A stretch of DNA of 64,000 bases from Pseudomonas sp. Irchel s3h17 (GTDB lineage Bacteria; Pseudomonadota; Gammaproteobacteria; Pseudomonadales; Pseudomonadaceae), in the NCBI RefSeq assembly GCF_900187505.1, contig NZ_FYDL01000001.1, positions 186,001 to 250,000 of the forward strand, in the 5' to 3' direction. The stretch's first letter is position 1, and each line of letters begins with the position of its first letter. Shown one piece after another: positions 41,546 to 50,622 of the stretch. The notes beneath the pieces were generated by a model. That model was not told the DNA's origin. It saw only the letters and a program-made list of their open reading frames with translations, and made no database searches. The translations under genes were made by a program, and so were the position numbers.

Positions 41546-42544
41546 TCAGGCCGGGGTGGCTTCACTCTCGGCCGCGCGCACCTTGGCCCGCTCGTGGAAG
41601 ATGAAACCGATGCTATTGAGCAGCAGTTGGGCAGCGAGGATCGAAGTCATGCCGCTTGGGTCGTAGACCGGGGCGACCTCCACCAGGTCCATGCCGACGA
41701 TGTTGCCCTGGCTGCGCTTGGCCAGGGCCTGGATGATTTCCAGCACTTCGTAGTACAGGAAGCCGCCGTGGCTCGGGGTGCCGGTGCCGGGGGCGATGGA
41801 TGGGTCGAAGCCGTCGATGTCGATGGTGATGTAGTAGTTGATGTTCTGCGGGATCAGCGCCAGCACGCCTTCGACGCCGAGGCGGCGCACATCGCGCACC
41901 GAGAGGATCTTCGAGCCGGCCTCGTGGGCCGCTTCGTAGTCATCGCGGTTGGAGGACGACACGTTGCGAATGCCCATCTGGGTCATGCCGACGATGTGGT
42001 TCATTTCCGAGGCGCGACGCAGCGGGTTGCCATGGCCGTAGCGCACGCCGTGACGCTCGTCGACGAAGTCCAGGTGTGCATCGAAGTGGATGATGTGGAT
42101 CGGCCCGCGACCTTCGAACGCCTTGATCACCGGGGCGTGTACCGAGTGATCGCCTCCGAGCACCACCGGCATCACGCCGGCATCGAGAATCTTGCGCACC
42201 GCGTATTCGGTGTTGGCGTTACTGGTGGCCATGTCGGTGTGCACGATATCGGCATCGCCAACGTCCACCATGCGCACGTCGGCGGCGGTGAGGTACATCA
42301 CGTCATCTTCGTGGTCATAGGCGCCGGCGTGACCGAAGGAGAACAGCGTCGATGCCTCGCGAATCCCCCGTGGTCCGAAGCGTGCGCCGGAGCGCCACTG
42401 GGTGCCCATGTCATTGGGCACGCCAAGGACCGCCACGTCGGCATCCAGCGCATCCCAATCGGTGCACACCGGGGATTTGCCAAAGGTGCAGTGCCCCACG
42501 AATGGCAGGTTCAGACGACCGGATTCATAACCATTGTTCGACAT
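41546..42544 (-). CDS. Ureohydrolase (agmatinase/guanidinobutyrase-like)
   Basis: 332-residue binuclear Mn (or Ni) enzyme of the arginase/agmatinase family that releases urea from a guanidino compound. Metal-site motifs: GGDHSVHAP, FDAHLDFVDE and DIDGFDPSIAPGTGTP. The usual DIDxLDP is DIDGFDP here, and the loop SHGGFLYYEV differs from biosynthetic agmatinase SpeB. ATG 42542-42544 is used. It is divergent from a LysR gene and first in ureohydrolase-ALDH-permease-GMC. Candidate substrates are 4-guanidinobutyrate, 3-guanidinopropionate or another guanidino acid; the sequence does not decide. Confidence 0.87.
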   Translation of the reverse strand: MSNNGYESGRLNLPFVGHCTFGKSPVCTDWDALDADVAVLGVPNDMGTQWRSGARFGPRGIREASTLFSFGHAGAYDHEDDVMYLTAADVRMVDVGDADIVHTDMATSNANTEYAVRKILDAGVMPVVLGGDHSVHAPVIKAFEGRGPIHIIHFDAHLDFVDERHGVRYGHGNPLRRASEMNHIVGMTQMGIRNVSSSNRDDYEAAHEAGSKILSVRDVRRLGVEGVLALIPQNINYYITIDIDGFDPSIAPGTGTPSHGGFLYYEVLEIIQALAKRSQGNIVGMDLVEVAPVYDPSGMTSILAAQLLLNSIGFIFHERAKVRAAESEATPA

Positions 42545-42656
42545 TTCTAGCCTCTCCACTTCTTGTTATCGGCCAGGCGGACTGCAAGGCGACCGCCGTT
42601 GGAGTGACTATGGGCGCAGGTTTTCGTGGAAAAAATGCTAAACATCAGATACTCAT

Positions 42657-42671
42657 ATCGGCATTGCCGAT
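42657..42671. promoter_or_regulatory. Palindrome ATCGGCA-T-TGCCGAT, likely LysR operator
   Basis: Perfect 7+1+7 palindrome with the T-N11-A geometry of LysR binding sites, 25 bp before the LysR start and 113 bp before the divergent ureohydrolase start. Assignment to the adjacent regulator is by position. Confidence 0.6.
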
Positions 42672-42695
42672 GCATCCACACGCAGGAGGTCCAAG

Positions 42696-43619
42696 GTGAT
42701 CCAGCTGCACGATGTCGATCTGAAGTTGCTCAGGGTGTTTGCCACGATTGTCAGGTGCGGGGGCTTTTCCGCCGCACAGGCGGCGTTGAATGCCGGCCAG
42801 TCGACCATCAGCGAACAGATGACGCATCTGGAAACCCGGCTCGGGGTCAAGCTCTGCCAACGCGGGCGCAGCGGCTTTCGCCTGACCGAGCAAGGCGTGG
42901 CCATCCATGAAGCGACCCAGCGCCTGCTCTCGGCAGTGGAGAACTTCTGCATGGACGCCGACGTGCTCAAGCAGCACATCAGCGGCAAGCTCAACCTGGG
43001 GATCATCGACACCACCATTACCGACCCGGACTCACCGATTCCGCGGACCACCCAGCGTTTTGTCTCCCGGGGGCATGACGTGCACCTGAACGTGTACGTC
43101 GGCACCCCCGCCGAACTGGAAGAGCGTGTGCTCGACGGCCGCCTGCACCTGGCCATCGGGCACTTCCCGATCCATGTGCCCGGCCTGTTGCAGGCGCCGC
43201 TGTACCAGGAAGCCCTGGGCCTGTATTGCGGGCGCCGTCACCCACTCTATGGCAGCCAGGCCGAACGCGACGAACTGCTGGCCGAAATCGGCAGCAGCCG
43301 GATTGTCGCCCGGGGCTACATGCAGCAGTACGACCTGGAACACCTGGGCGTCAGCAAGGCCGCCGCCACCGTGGACAACATCGAGGCCTTGGCGATCCTG
43401 ATCATTTCCGGCGCCTACCTGGGGTTTCTGCCCGTGCACTTCGCCTCACAGTGGGTCAAGACCGGCGAGATGCAACAACTGGCACCGGCAAGCCTGCAGT
43501 TGATGTCGCCCTTCGACGTCATCACCCGGCGCGGTATTGCCCCGCCGCCGATCCTCGAGGCCTTCCTCGAGGACCTGGCCGCCTGCTCACGCAAGGCCGC
43601 CCCCCACCGGGGCAAATAA
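42696..43619 (+). CDS. LysR-family regulator of the ureohydrolase cluster
   Basis: 307 residues. Winged helix-turn-helix at the N-terminus (LLRVFATIVRCGGFSAAQAALNAGQSTISEQMTHLETRLG) followed by an effector domain (LNLGIIDTTITDPDS, HVHLNVYVGTPAELEE). Divergent from the ureohydrolase-ALDH-permease-GMC genes with a palindrome in the 151-bp gap, so it is probably their substrate-responsive regulator. The effector is unknown. Confidence 0.9.
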   Translation: MIQLHDVDLKLLRVFATIVRCGGFSAAQAALNAGQSTISEQMTHLETRLGVKLCQRGRSGFRLTEQGVAIHEATQRLLSAVENFCMDADVLKQHISGKLNLGIIDTTITDPDSPIPRTTQRFVSRGHDVHLNVYVGTPAELEERVLDGRLHLAIGHFPIHVPGLLQAPLYQEALGLYCGRRHPLYGSQAERDELLAEIGSSRIVARGYMQQYDLEHLGVSKAAATVDNIEALAILIISGAYLGFLPVHFASQWVKTGEMQQLAPASLQLMSPFDVITRRGIAPPPILEAFLEDLAACSRKAAPHRGK

Positions 43620-43703
43620 TGCGCCCGGCACGCTCGCCACCCTCGAGCGTGGCCCGGCATACTGATTCACACAGATTCCCTTGCCCACCCTTGCAGGCCA
43701 CCC

Positions 43704-45239
43704 ATGCGCATCCACGTCACCTTCATCGACCGCGTCGGCATCACCCAGGAAGTGCTGGCCCTGCTCGGTCGCCGCAGTTTCAACCTGGACGCCGTCGAGA
43801 TGGTGCCGCCCAACGTCTACATCGACGCCCCGACCCTCGACGCCGATGTCCTGGAGGAGTTGCGCGAAGCCTTTCTGGGCGTACAGGGCGTGCAGGCGGT
43901 GACGGTGGTCGACATGCTCCCGGGGCAACGGCGACGCTTGCAGCTCGATGCCTTGCTGGCGGCCAGCGCCGACCCGGTCATGGCGGTGGATGGCCGCGGC
44001 CATGTGCTGTTGGCCAATCCGGCCTTGATCGCGCTGTGCGGGCGGGAACCGGCCGGTGAGCCACTGACCGCGCTGTTCGATGACCCGTCCTTGCAAGCCA
44101 CCCTGATCGAACGCGGCTTCCGCCTGCCCATGGGGGAAGTGAGCCTGGGCGGCCAGACGCTGCTGCTCGATGCCATGCCGATCAGCGACGCCGGCGAGTC
44201 AGGCAACCCGGCACTGGCCGGCGGCTTGCTGACCCTGTACCTGCCCGCGCGCATCTCCAAATGCGTGGCCGCCCTGCACCACGACCACGCTGCCGGATTC
44301 GATGCATTGCTGGGCGATTCGCCTCCAGTGCGCGCCCTCAAGGCCCGGGCCCAGCGCGTGGCAACCCTGGATGCGCCGCTGCTGATCCAGGGTGAAACCG
44401 GTACCGGCAAGGAGCTGGTGGCCCGCGCCTGCCATGCCATCAGCCCACGGCGCGATGCGCCCTTCCTTGCACTCAACTGTGCGGCGATGCCCGAGAGCCT
44501 GGCCGAAAGCGAGCTGTTCGGCTACGCCCCGGGCGCTTTCACCGGTGCCCAGCGCGGCGGCAAGCTCGGCCTGCTGGAACTGGCGGACCAGGGCACGGTG
44601 TTCCTCGACGAAGTCGGTGAAATGTCACCCTACCTGCAGGCCAAGTTGCTGCGTTTTCTCAGCGATGGCTGTTTCCGGCGCATCGGCGGTGATCGTGAGG
44701 TCAGGGTCAACGTGCGCGTCCTCAGCGCAACCCACCGCGACCTGGAAAAAATGGTCAGCGAGGGCAGCTTCCGCGAAGACCTGTTCTACCGCCTGAACGT
44801 GCTCAACCTGCAAGTGCCGCCGCTGCGCGAGCGCGGCCATGACATCCTGTTGATGGCCCAGCACTTCATGCAGCAAGCCTGCGCGCAGATCCAGCGCCCC
44901 CCTTGTCGACTGGCCCCCGCCACCTTCCCGGCGCTGCTGGGCAACCGCTGGCCGGGTAACGTGCGACAACTGCAGAACGTGATCTTCCGTGCCGCCGCCA
45001 TTTGCGAGAACCCCCTGGTGGACATCGACGACCTGGACATCGCCAGGACCGCCGTCGCGCACCAGAACGCCGACGAAGTCGGGAGCCTGGGCGATGCCGT
45101 CGAAAGCTTTGAACGCAACCTGCTGCAACAGCTCTACCGCAGTTACCCCTCCAGCCGGCTACTGGCTACCCGCCTGCAAACCTCCCACAGCGCAATCGCC
45201 ACCCGCTTGCGCAAATACGGCATTCCAGAAAAGCACTGA
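43704..45239 (+). CDS. gcsR: TyrR-like sigma-54 activator of glycine cleavage (GcsR)
   Basis: 511-residue enhancer-binding protein of TyrR architecture: N-terminal ACT domain (MRIHVTFIDRVGITQEVLALL), a PAS domain (DALLAASADPVMAVDGRG), AAA+ core with Walker A GETGTGKE, the sigma-54 contact loop GAFTGA, and Walker B TVFLDEVGE, and a C-terminal helix-turn-helix (SSRLLATRLQTSHSAIATRLRKYGI). It sits directly upstream of gcvH and glyA, the place of gcsR (PA2449) in P. aeruginosa, where it turns on the glycine cleavage genes in response to glycine. A sigma-54 promoter lies in the downstream gap. Confidence 0.9.
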   Translation: MRIHVTFIDRVGITQEVLALLGRRSFNLDAVEMVPPNVYIDAPTLDADVLEELREAFLGVQGVQAVTVVDMLPGQRRRLQLDALLAASADPVMAVDGRGHVLLANPALIALCGREPAGEPLTALFDDPSLQATLIERGFRLPMGEVSLGGQTLLLDAMPISDAGESGNPALAGGLLTLYLPARISKCVAALHHDHAAGFDALLGDSPPVRALKARAQRVATLDAPLLIQGETGTGKELVARACHAISPRRDAPFLALNCAAMPESLAESELFGYAPGAFTGAQRGGKLGLLELADQGTVFLDEVGEMSPYLQAKLLRFLSDGCFRRIGGDREVRVNVRVLSATHRDLEKMVSEGSFREDLFYRLNVLNLQVPPLRERGHDILLMAQHFMQQACAQIQRPPCRLAPATFPALLGNRWPGNVRQLQNVIFRAAAICENPLVDIDDLDIARTAVAHQNADEVGSLGDAVESFERNLLQQLYRSYPSSRLLATRLQTSHSAIATRLRKYGIPEKH

Positions 45240-45449
45240 CAGCCGTCTGCAAATCGATACAGCGTAGCGAATTCGACACGGATGCCATTGCCCTTCATTC
45301 AGGCCCCTCTCCCGCCCTGCCCAGATACCTGGCCCGTCCCCTGTGGGAGCGGGCGAGCCCGCGAAAGCAATGGGTCAGCTAACACCCATACCTGCTGCGC
45401 AGACACCATGGCCCGCACCCCGTCCGTTCCACGACCGTACCCGGACCAC

Positions 45450-45467
45450 TGTATTGATTTCACTACA
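45450..45467. promoter_or_regulatory. TyrR-type box TGTA-N10-TACA, candidate GcsR site
   Basis: An 18-bp TGTA-N10-TACA motif, the geometry of TyrR-family operators, centred ~75 bp upstream of the sigma-54 promoter GG. This is a usual enhancer distance for AAA+ activators. Only one clear copy was seen. Confidence 0.45.
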
Positions 45468-45531
45468 CAACAGTTCGATATGACTTAAAGAATTAACGTC
45501 ATCTTATTGTTTTATAACGAATAAATAGAAC

Positions 45532-45547
45532 TGGTATCACCCTTGCT
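45532..45547 (+). promoter_or_regulatory. Sigma-54 (-24/-12) promoter for gcvH-glyA-lipA
   Basis: TGGTATCACCCTTGCT has GG and GC spaced by exactly 10 bases and matches TTGCT at the -12 element. It lies between the GcsR gene and gcvH, which fits RpoN-dependent activation by GcsR. The expected leader is ~215 nt and includes a full REPIN (45608-45705). Confidence 0.7.
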
Positions 45548-45607
45548 CTTAATCCTCAAACCAGGCTGGTCTTCCAGGCCAAGTCAGTTAAGCGAACGCC
45601 GACCTCT

Positions 45608-45705
45608 GTAGGAGCGAGCGTGCTCGCGATGGACTCAAGGGCAACGCGTTTAATCAGAAAGCACGCGTTATCGTTAACGTCCATCGCGAGCACGCTCGCT
45701 CCTAC
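45608..45705. repeat. REPIN in the gcvH leader, plus a single REP upstream
   Basis: Perfect 25-bp arms at 45608-45632 and 45681-45705 (core GAGCGAGCGTGCTCGC). A lone degenerate REP-like palindrome of another type (core GAGCGGGCGAGCCCGC) lies at 45342-45368, after gcsR. The REPIN is inside the transcribed leader predicted from the sigma-54 promoter. The rest of the 532-bp gap (45240-45771) is AT-richer around 45480-45540 and holds the regulatory sites listed separately. Confidence 0.85.
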
Positions 45706-45771
45706 CAGGGCAAGCCTGGCAATTGCCGTCCGCCATACGCAGCGGGCGAGTCAGAACAATGGGGAGTGGAT

Positions 45772-46165
45772 ATGAGCAACCTGCGTTTTACCGTCGATCA
45801 CGAATGGCTGCGTCTTGAGTCCGATGGCTCGATCACCGTCGGCATCACCCCGTTTGCCCAGCAGGCACTCGGCGATGTGGTCTTCGTCCAGGTGCCCGAG
45901 CTGCGGGCCTACCGTGCCGGCGAAGAAGTGGCCGTGCTGGAGTCGGTGAAAGCCGCCAGCAACATCGGTATGCCGCTGGATGGGCGGGTGGTGGATGTCA
46001 ACGCCACCCTGGAAACCTCGCCGGAGTTGGTCAACGAGGACGCACTGGGGGCTGGCTGGTTCTTCCACCTGCATCCCGACGACACCGGCGCCATGCACCA
46101 CCTGCTCGACCAGAGCGCCTACGAGCGCCTACGAGCGCCTGATCGGCGACCAGGACCACGGCTGA
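45772..46165 (+). CDS. gcvH: Glycine cleavage H protein, 3' end frameshifted into glyA
   Basis: Lipoyl carrier of the glycine cleavage system. ATG 45772 ([16 protein letters not shown]); the lipoylated Lys is in [10 protein letters not shown]. Residues 1-~119 are intact and match GcvH. At 46115-46140 a 10-bp unit (ACGAGCGCCT) is tandemly duplicated, shifting the frame. Without the extra unit the protein would read [12 protein letters not shown] and stop at the TGA at 46163-46165. With it, the frame stays open through the intergenic region and enters glyA in frame, giving one ORF 45772-47478 (568 codons). The lipoyl domain may still work; the C-terminus is altered. Listed to the ancestral stop. 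Confidence 0.8.
46115..46140 (+). repeat. 2.6-copy tandem repeat of a 10-bp unit in gcvH
   Basis: GCGCCT followed by two copies of ACGAGCGCCT. The coding sequence restored by removing one unit matches normal GcvH ends, so the extra unit is an insertion by slippage. Its length is not a multiple of 3 and so changes the frame. Confidence 0.85.
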
Positions 46166-46221
46166 AGGCATCGATTGCCCGCCACATCGGCCATCCAACA
46201 CGCACACTCGAGGACCGCACC

Positions 46222-47478
46222 ATGTTCACTAAACACGACCGGCTCACTGGCTACGACGACGAACTGCTGGCGGCAATGAATGCCGAGGAGGCGCGGCAAG
46301 AGCAGCACATCGAATTGATCGCCTCGGAAAACTACACCAGCCAGCGCGTCATGCAGGCCCAAGGCCGCGGCCTGACCAACAAGTACGCCGAAGGTTATCC
46401 GGGCAAACGCTACTACGGTGGTTGCGAGCACGTCGATGTGGTCGAGCAGTTGGCCATCGACCGCGCCCGGCAGCTGTTCGGCGCCGACTATGCCAACGTC
46501 CAGCCGCACTCCGGCAGCCAGGCCAACGCGGCGGTCTATCTGGCGTTGCTGCAAGCCGGCGACACCGTGCTGGGCATGAGCCTGGCCCACGGCGGGCACC
46601 TGACCCACGGTGCCAAGGTCAGCTTCTCCGGCAAGCTCTACAACGCGGTGCAATACGGCATCGACACCACCACCGGCCTGATCGACTACGACGAAGTCGA
46701 GCGCCTGGCGGTCGAGCACCAGCCGAAAATGATCATCGCCGGGTTCTCCGCTTACTCCAAGACCCTGGATTTCCCACGCTTCCGCCAGATCGCCGACAAA
46801 GTCGGCGCTTATCTCTTTGTTGATATGGCCCACGTGGCGGGCCTGGTGGCTGCCGGCCTGTACCCGAACCCGATTCCGTTCGCCGACGTGGTCACTACCA
46901 CTACCCACAAGACCCTGCGCGGTCCTCGGGGTGGCTTGATCCTGGCCAGGTCGAACCCGGAGCTGGAGAAAAAACTCAACGCCGCGGTGTTCCCCGGTGG
47001 CCAGGGCGGCCCGCTGATGCACGTGATCGCCGCCAAGGCCGTGTGCTTCAAGGAAGCTCTGGAGCCTGGCTTCAAGGTGTATCAACAGCACGTGATCGAC
47101 AACGCCCAGGCGATGGCCAAGGTGTTTATCGAACGTGGCTACGATGTCGTGTCCGGTGGCACCGACAACCACCTGTTCCTGGTGAGCCTGATCCGCCAGG
47201 GCCTGACCGGCAAGGACGCCGATGCCGCGCTGGGCCGTGCCGGCATCACCGTGAACAAGAACGCCGTACCGAACGACCCGCAGTCGCCGTTCGTCACCTC
47301 GGGCCTGCGCATCGGCACCCCGGCCGTGACCTCGCGTGGTTTCAAGGTGGCCCAGTGCGTTGAGCTGGCCGGCTGGATCTGCGACATCCTCGATCACCTC
47401 GGCGATGCCGATGTCGAGGCACAGGTTGCCAGGCAGGCCGCCGCGATGTGCCTGGACTTCCCCGTCTACCGCAACTGA
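46222..47478 (+). CDS. glyA: Serine hydroxymethyltransferase
   Basis: PLP enzyme that interconverts serine and glycine with tetrahydrofolate; 418 residues from ATG 46222, preceded by GAGGA with good spacing, so it can be translated on its own. Motifs: [40 protein letters not shown], and the PLP lysine in [16 protein letters not shown]. In the gcs locus of P. aeruginosa the corresponding gene is glyA2. Here the upstream gcvH frame runs into it without a stop. Confidence 0.95.
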   Translation: MFTKHDRLTGYDDELLAAMNAEEARQEQHIELIASENYTSQRVMQAQGRGLTNKYAEGYPGKRYYGGCEHVDVVEQLAIDRARQLFGADYANVQPHSGSQANAAVYLALLQAGDTVLGMSLAHGGHLTHGAKVSFSGKLYNAVQYGIDTTTGLIDYDEVERLAVEHQPKMIIAGFSAYSKTLDFPRFRQIADKVGAYLFVDMAHVAGLVAAGLYPNPIPFADVVTTTTHKTLRGPRGGLILARSNPELEKKLNAAVFPGGQGGPLMHVIAAKAVCFKEALEPGFKVYQQHVIDNAQAMAKVFIERGYDVVSGGTDNHLFLVSLIRQGLTGKDADAALGRAGITVNKNAVPNDPQSPFVTSGLRIGTPAVTSRGFKVAQCVELAGWICDILDHLGDADVEAQVARQAAAMCLDFPVYRN

Positions 47479-47564
47479 TCGGCAGCGGGAGGCGCACGCC
47501 TCCCGCATTGCCCACGCCAGATTGCCCCCCCCGTCTAGCAACGACACCACACAGGAGTACGCTT

Positions 47565-48536
47565 GTGGATTCATCAGGCAACAGCCCGGCAACAGTGCAA
47601 GTGGGCATCAAACTGCGCGGCGCCGACAAGGTGGCGCGGATCCCGGTGAAGATCATCCCCACCGATGAACTGCCACGCAAACCCGACTGGATTCGCGTGC
47701 GCATCCCGGCGTCCCCGGAAGTCGACCGGATCAAGGCCCTGTTGCGCAAACACAAGCTGCACAGCGTCTGCGAAGAAGCCTCCTGCCCGAACCTGGGCGA
47801 GTGTTTCTCCGGCGGTACCGCGACCTTCATGATCATGGGCGACATCTGCACCCGTCGCTGCCCGTTCTGCGACGTCGGCCACGGCCGTCCGAAGCCACTT
47901 GACGTCAACGAGCCGGAAAGCCTGGCCATCGCCATTGCCGACCTGCGCCTGAAGTACGTGGTGATCACCTCGGTGGACCGCGACGACCTGCGTGACGGTG
48001 GCGCCCAGCACTTTGCCGACTGCATCCGCGAAATCCGCAAGCTGTCGCCGAACGTGCAGCTCGAGACCCTGGTGCCGGACTACCGTGGCCGCATGGACAT
48101 CGCCCTGGAAATCACCGCTGCCGAGCCACCGGATGTGTTCAACCACAACCTGGAAACCGTGCCACGCCTGTACAAGGCGGCGCGCCCGGGTTCGGATTAC
48201 CAGTGGTCGCTGACCCTGCTGCAACGCTTCAAGCAGATGATGCCGCACATCCCGACCAAGTCCGGGCTGATGCTGGGCCTGGGCGAGACCGACGAGGAAG
48301 TCATCGAAGTCATGAAGCGTATGCGCGAGCACGACATCGACATGCTGACCCTGGGCCAGTACCTGCAACCGTCCCGCAGCCACTTGCCCGTGCAGCGTTT
48401 CGTGCACCCTGACACCTTCGCCTGGTTCGCCGAGGAAGGTTACAAGATGGGCTTCAAGAACGTCGCGTCCGGCCCGCTGGTGCGCTCCTCCTACCATGCC
48501 GACCAACAGGTTCAAGGAGCCCTGGTGCAAGCGTAA
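47565..48536 (+). CDS. lipA: Lipoyl synthase, probably a second copy
   Basis: Radical-SAM enzyme that inserts two sulfurs into octanoyl groups on lipoyl domains, including that of GcvH. GTG start 47565 with AGGAG 7 bases upstream gives 323 residues. Auxiliary cluster motif [12 protein letters not shown] and radical-SAM motif [11 protein letters not shown] are both intact; the C-terminal RSSYHADQ serine motif is present. lipB is not adjacent, whereas the housekeeping lipA of Pseudomonas follows lipB, so this is likely an extra copy serving the glycine cleavage H protein (inference). Confidence 0.92.
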   Translation: MDSSGNSPATVQVGIKLRGADKVARIPVKIIPTDELPRKPDWIRVRIPASPEVDRIKALLRKHKLHSVCEEASCPNLGECFSGGTATFMIMGDICTRRCPFCDVGHGRPKPLDVNEPESLAIAIADLRLKYVVITSVDRDDLRDGGAQHFADCIREIRKLSPNVQLETLVPDYRGRMDIALEITAAEPPDVFNHNLETVPRLYKAARPGSDYQWSLTLLQRFKQMMPHIPTKSGLMLGLGETDEEVIEVMKRMREHDIDMLTLGQYLQPSRSHLPVQRFVHPDTFAWFAEEGYKMGFKNVASGPLVRSSYHADQQVQGALVQA

Positions 48537-48775
48537 CGGCTCGCCCCGTTCTACGAGCGATGTTGAAATCCAGCGCCGGAATCGCACGCAATGAAAAACC
48601 GTACTAGGCTTTCGCGGGCGCCTTGAGTAGTGAATGGGAGTTCTATCGAGTGGTTGGTCTCCTCGCACTGTCCAGGCTCATGGTCAGGGGTCACTCACCA
48701 GGATTCCTGGTCGTTGTGCCGACGAGATTTGCGTCGCCAGCCACCCGGATCGACACTCGTTAAAGGAAAGCCACC

Positions 48776-50434
48776 ATGCAAAGGCTCCCACATCGCTTCA
48801 GGTACTACGCTGCCTGTTCATTGCTGATCGCGCTTAACGGTTTTGCCCAAGCCGCGCAAACCGAAAAACCCAACATCCTGTTTATCGTCTCCGACGACAC
48901 CGGCTACGGTGACCTGGGCCCCTATGGCGGGGGTGTCGGCCGAGGCATGCCGACCCCCAGCATCGACGAGCTGGCCGCAGAAGGCACAACTTTTTACTCG
49001 TTCTACGCCCAACCCAGTTGCACCCCCGGCCGGGCGGCGATGCAGACCGGACGCATTCCGAACCGCAGCGGCATGACCACCGTGGCCTTCCAGGGCCAGG
49101 GCGGCGGTTTGCCCGCGGCTGAGTGGACGCTGGCCTCGGTGCTCAAGACCGGTGGCTATGACACCTACTTCACCGGCAAATGGCACCTGGGCGAAGACGA
49201 CTATGCGTTGCCCAACGCCCAGGGGTATGACGTGATGAAATACGTCGGCCTCTATCACCTCAATGCCTACACCTATGCCGACCCGCAATGGTTCCCCGAC
49301 ATGGACCCGGACACCCGGGCGATGTTCGCCAAAGTGACCAAGGGTGCGCTCTCGGGCAAGGCCGGGGAAAAGGCCGTCGAAGAGTTCAAGATCAATGGCC
49401 AGTACGTGGACACGCCGGTGATCGATGGCAAGCCAGGGGTGGTCGGGATTCCCTTCTTCGACGGCTACGTCGAAAAAGCCGCGCTGGAGTTCCTCGACAC
49501 GGCCGCCAAGTCGGACAAGCCGTTTTTCATCAACGTCAACTTCATGAAAGTGCACCAACCGAACCTGCCGGCCCCCGAGTTCGTCCATAAATCGATCTCC
49601 AAGTCCAAGTACGCCGACTCCGTGGTTGAGCTCGATACCCGTATTGGCCGCATCATGGCCAAGCTCAAGGCGCTGGGGATGGATAAAAATACCCTGGTGG
49701 TCTACACCACCGACAACGGTGCCTGGCAGGACGTCTACCCGGACGCCGGCTACACGCCGTTCCGGGGTACCAAGGGCACCGTGCGCGAGGGGGGTAACCG
49801 AGTCCCCGCGATCATGACCTGGCCAGGTAAAATCAAGGAGAACGCGAAAAACCACGACATCCTTGGCGGCCTCGACCTGATGGCCACATTCGCCTCGGTG
49901 GCCGGTGTGAAGCTGCCGGAGAAAGATCGCGAAGGTCAGCCAATCTACTTCGACAGCTATGACATGACCCCCGTACTGCTCGGCACAGGCCCTGATCCGC
50001 GTAAAGAGTGGTTCTACTTTACCGAGAACGAACTGTCCCCCGGCGCTGCCCGTGTTGGCAACTACAAGGCGGTGTTCAACCTGCGCGGCGACAATGGCGC
50101 CCAGACCGGTGGCTTGGCGGTGGACACCAACCTGGGCTGGAAAGGTGCCACAAAATACGTGGCGACCGTGCCGCAGGTCTTCGACTTGCTGCAAGATCCG
50201 CAGGAGCGCTACGACATCTTCATGAGTAATGTCACCGAGCGCACCTGGACCATGGTGCCGATCAGCCTGGCAATCAACGCGCTGATGAAGACCTATGTCA
50301 AATACCCGCCGCGCAAACTGCAAAGCATGAGCTACGACGGACCGATCGAGTTGTCCAAGTACCAGAAATTCCAGTCGGTACGCGAAGAGCTGCAAAAAGA
50401 AGGCATCAACCTGCAAATGCCTACCGGTAACTAG
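48776..50434 (+). CDS. Periplasmic sulfatase (arylsulfatase family)
   Basis: 552 residues with a Sec signal peptide (RYYAACSLLIALNGFAQAA). Alkaline-phosphatase-superfamily sulfatase: metal motif NILFIVSDDTGYGDLG, and the formylglycine motif C-x-P-x-R in SCTPGRAAMQTG (~residue 82), followed by FTGKWHLGE and YTTDNGAW. It hydrolyses sulfate esters, giving access to sulfur when sulfate is short. A formylglycine-generating or anaerobic maturase gene is not in the window. ATG 48776 has AAGGAAAG upstream. The 239-bp gap before it holds no recognised element. Confidence 0.9.
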   Translation: MQRLPHRFRYYAACSLLIALNGFAQAAQTEKPNILFIVSDDTGYGDLGPYGGGVGRGMPTPSIDELAAEGTTFYSFYAQPSCTPGRAAMQTGRIPNRSGMTTVAFQGQGGGLPAAEWTLASVLKTGGYDTYFTGKWHLGEDDYALPNAQGYDVMKYVGLYHLNAYTYADPQWFPDMDPDTRAMFAKVTKGALSGKAGEKAVEEFKINGQYVDTPVIDGKPGVVGIPFFDGYVEKAALEFLDTAAKSDKPFFINVNFMKVHQPNLPAPEFVHKSISKSKYADSVVELDTRIGRIMAKLKALGMDKNTLVVYTTDNGAWQDVYPDAGYTPFRGTKGTVREGGNRVPAIMTWPGKIKENAKNHDILGGLDLMATFASVAGVKLPEKDREGQPIYFDSYDMTPVLLGTGPDPRKEWFYFTENELSPGAARVGNYKAVFNLRGDNGAQTGGLAVDTNLGWKGATKYVATVPQVFDLLQDPQERYDIFMSNVTERTWTMVPISLAINALMKTYVKYPPRKLQSMSYDGPIELSKYQKFQSVREELQKEGINLQMPTGN

Positions 50435-50622
50435 CCCAGCGGTGGCAGCCTCCCATGAGGCTGCCACTTGCCGCCAAGTGCCCCTGGCGGCCGGGCAACT
50501 GGCCAACACCTCGTAAAACCCGAAGCGTTCGCAAAAAATAAACGATTTTTCCTGATCCGGCAGGCCCGATAGGATGACAGGGTCCCTGGTGAACACTGCA
50601 CCTGCCAGACCGGGAGAATGGC

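Noticed and set aside
50435..50622. Possible yybP-ykoY (Mn) riboswitch before the TerC-family gene
   Set aside because: The conserved core sequences of that riboswitch could not be found in the 188-bp leader.
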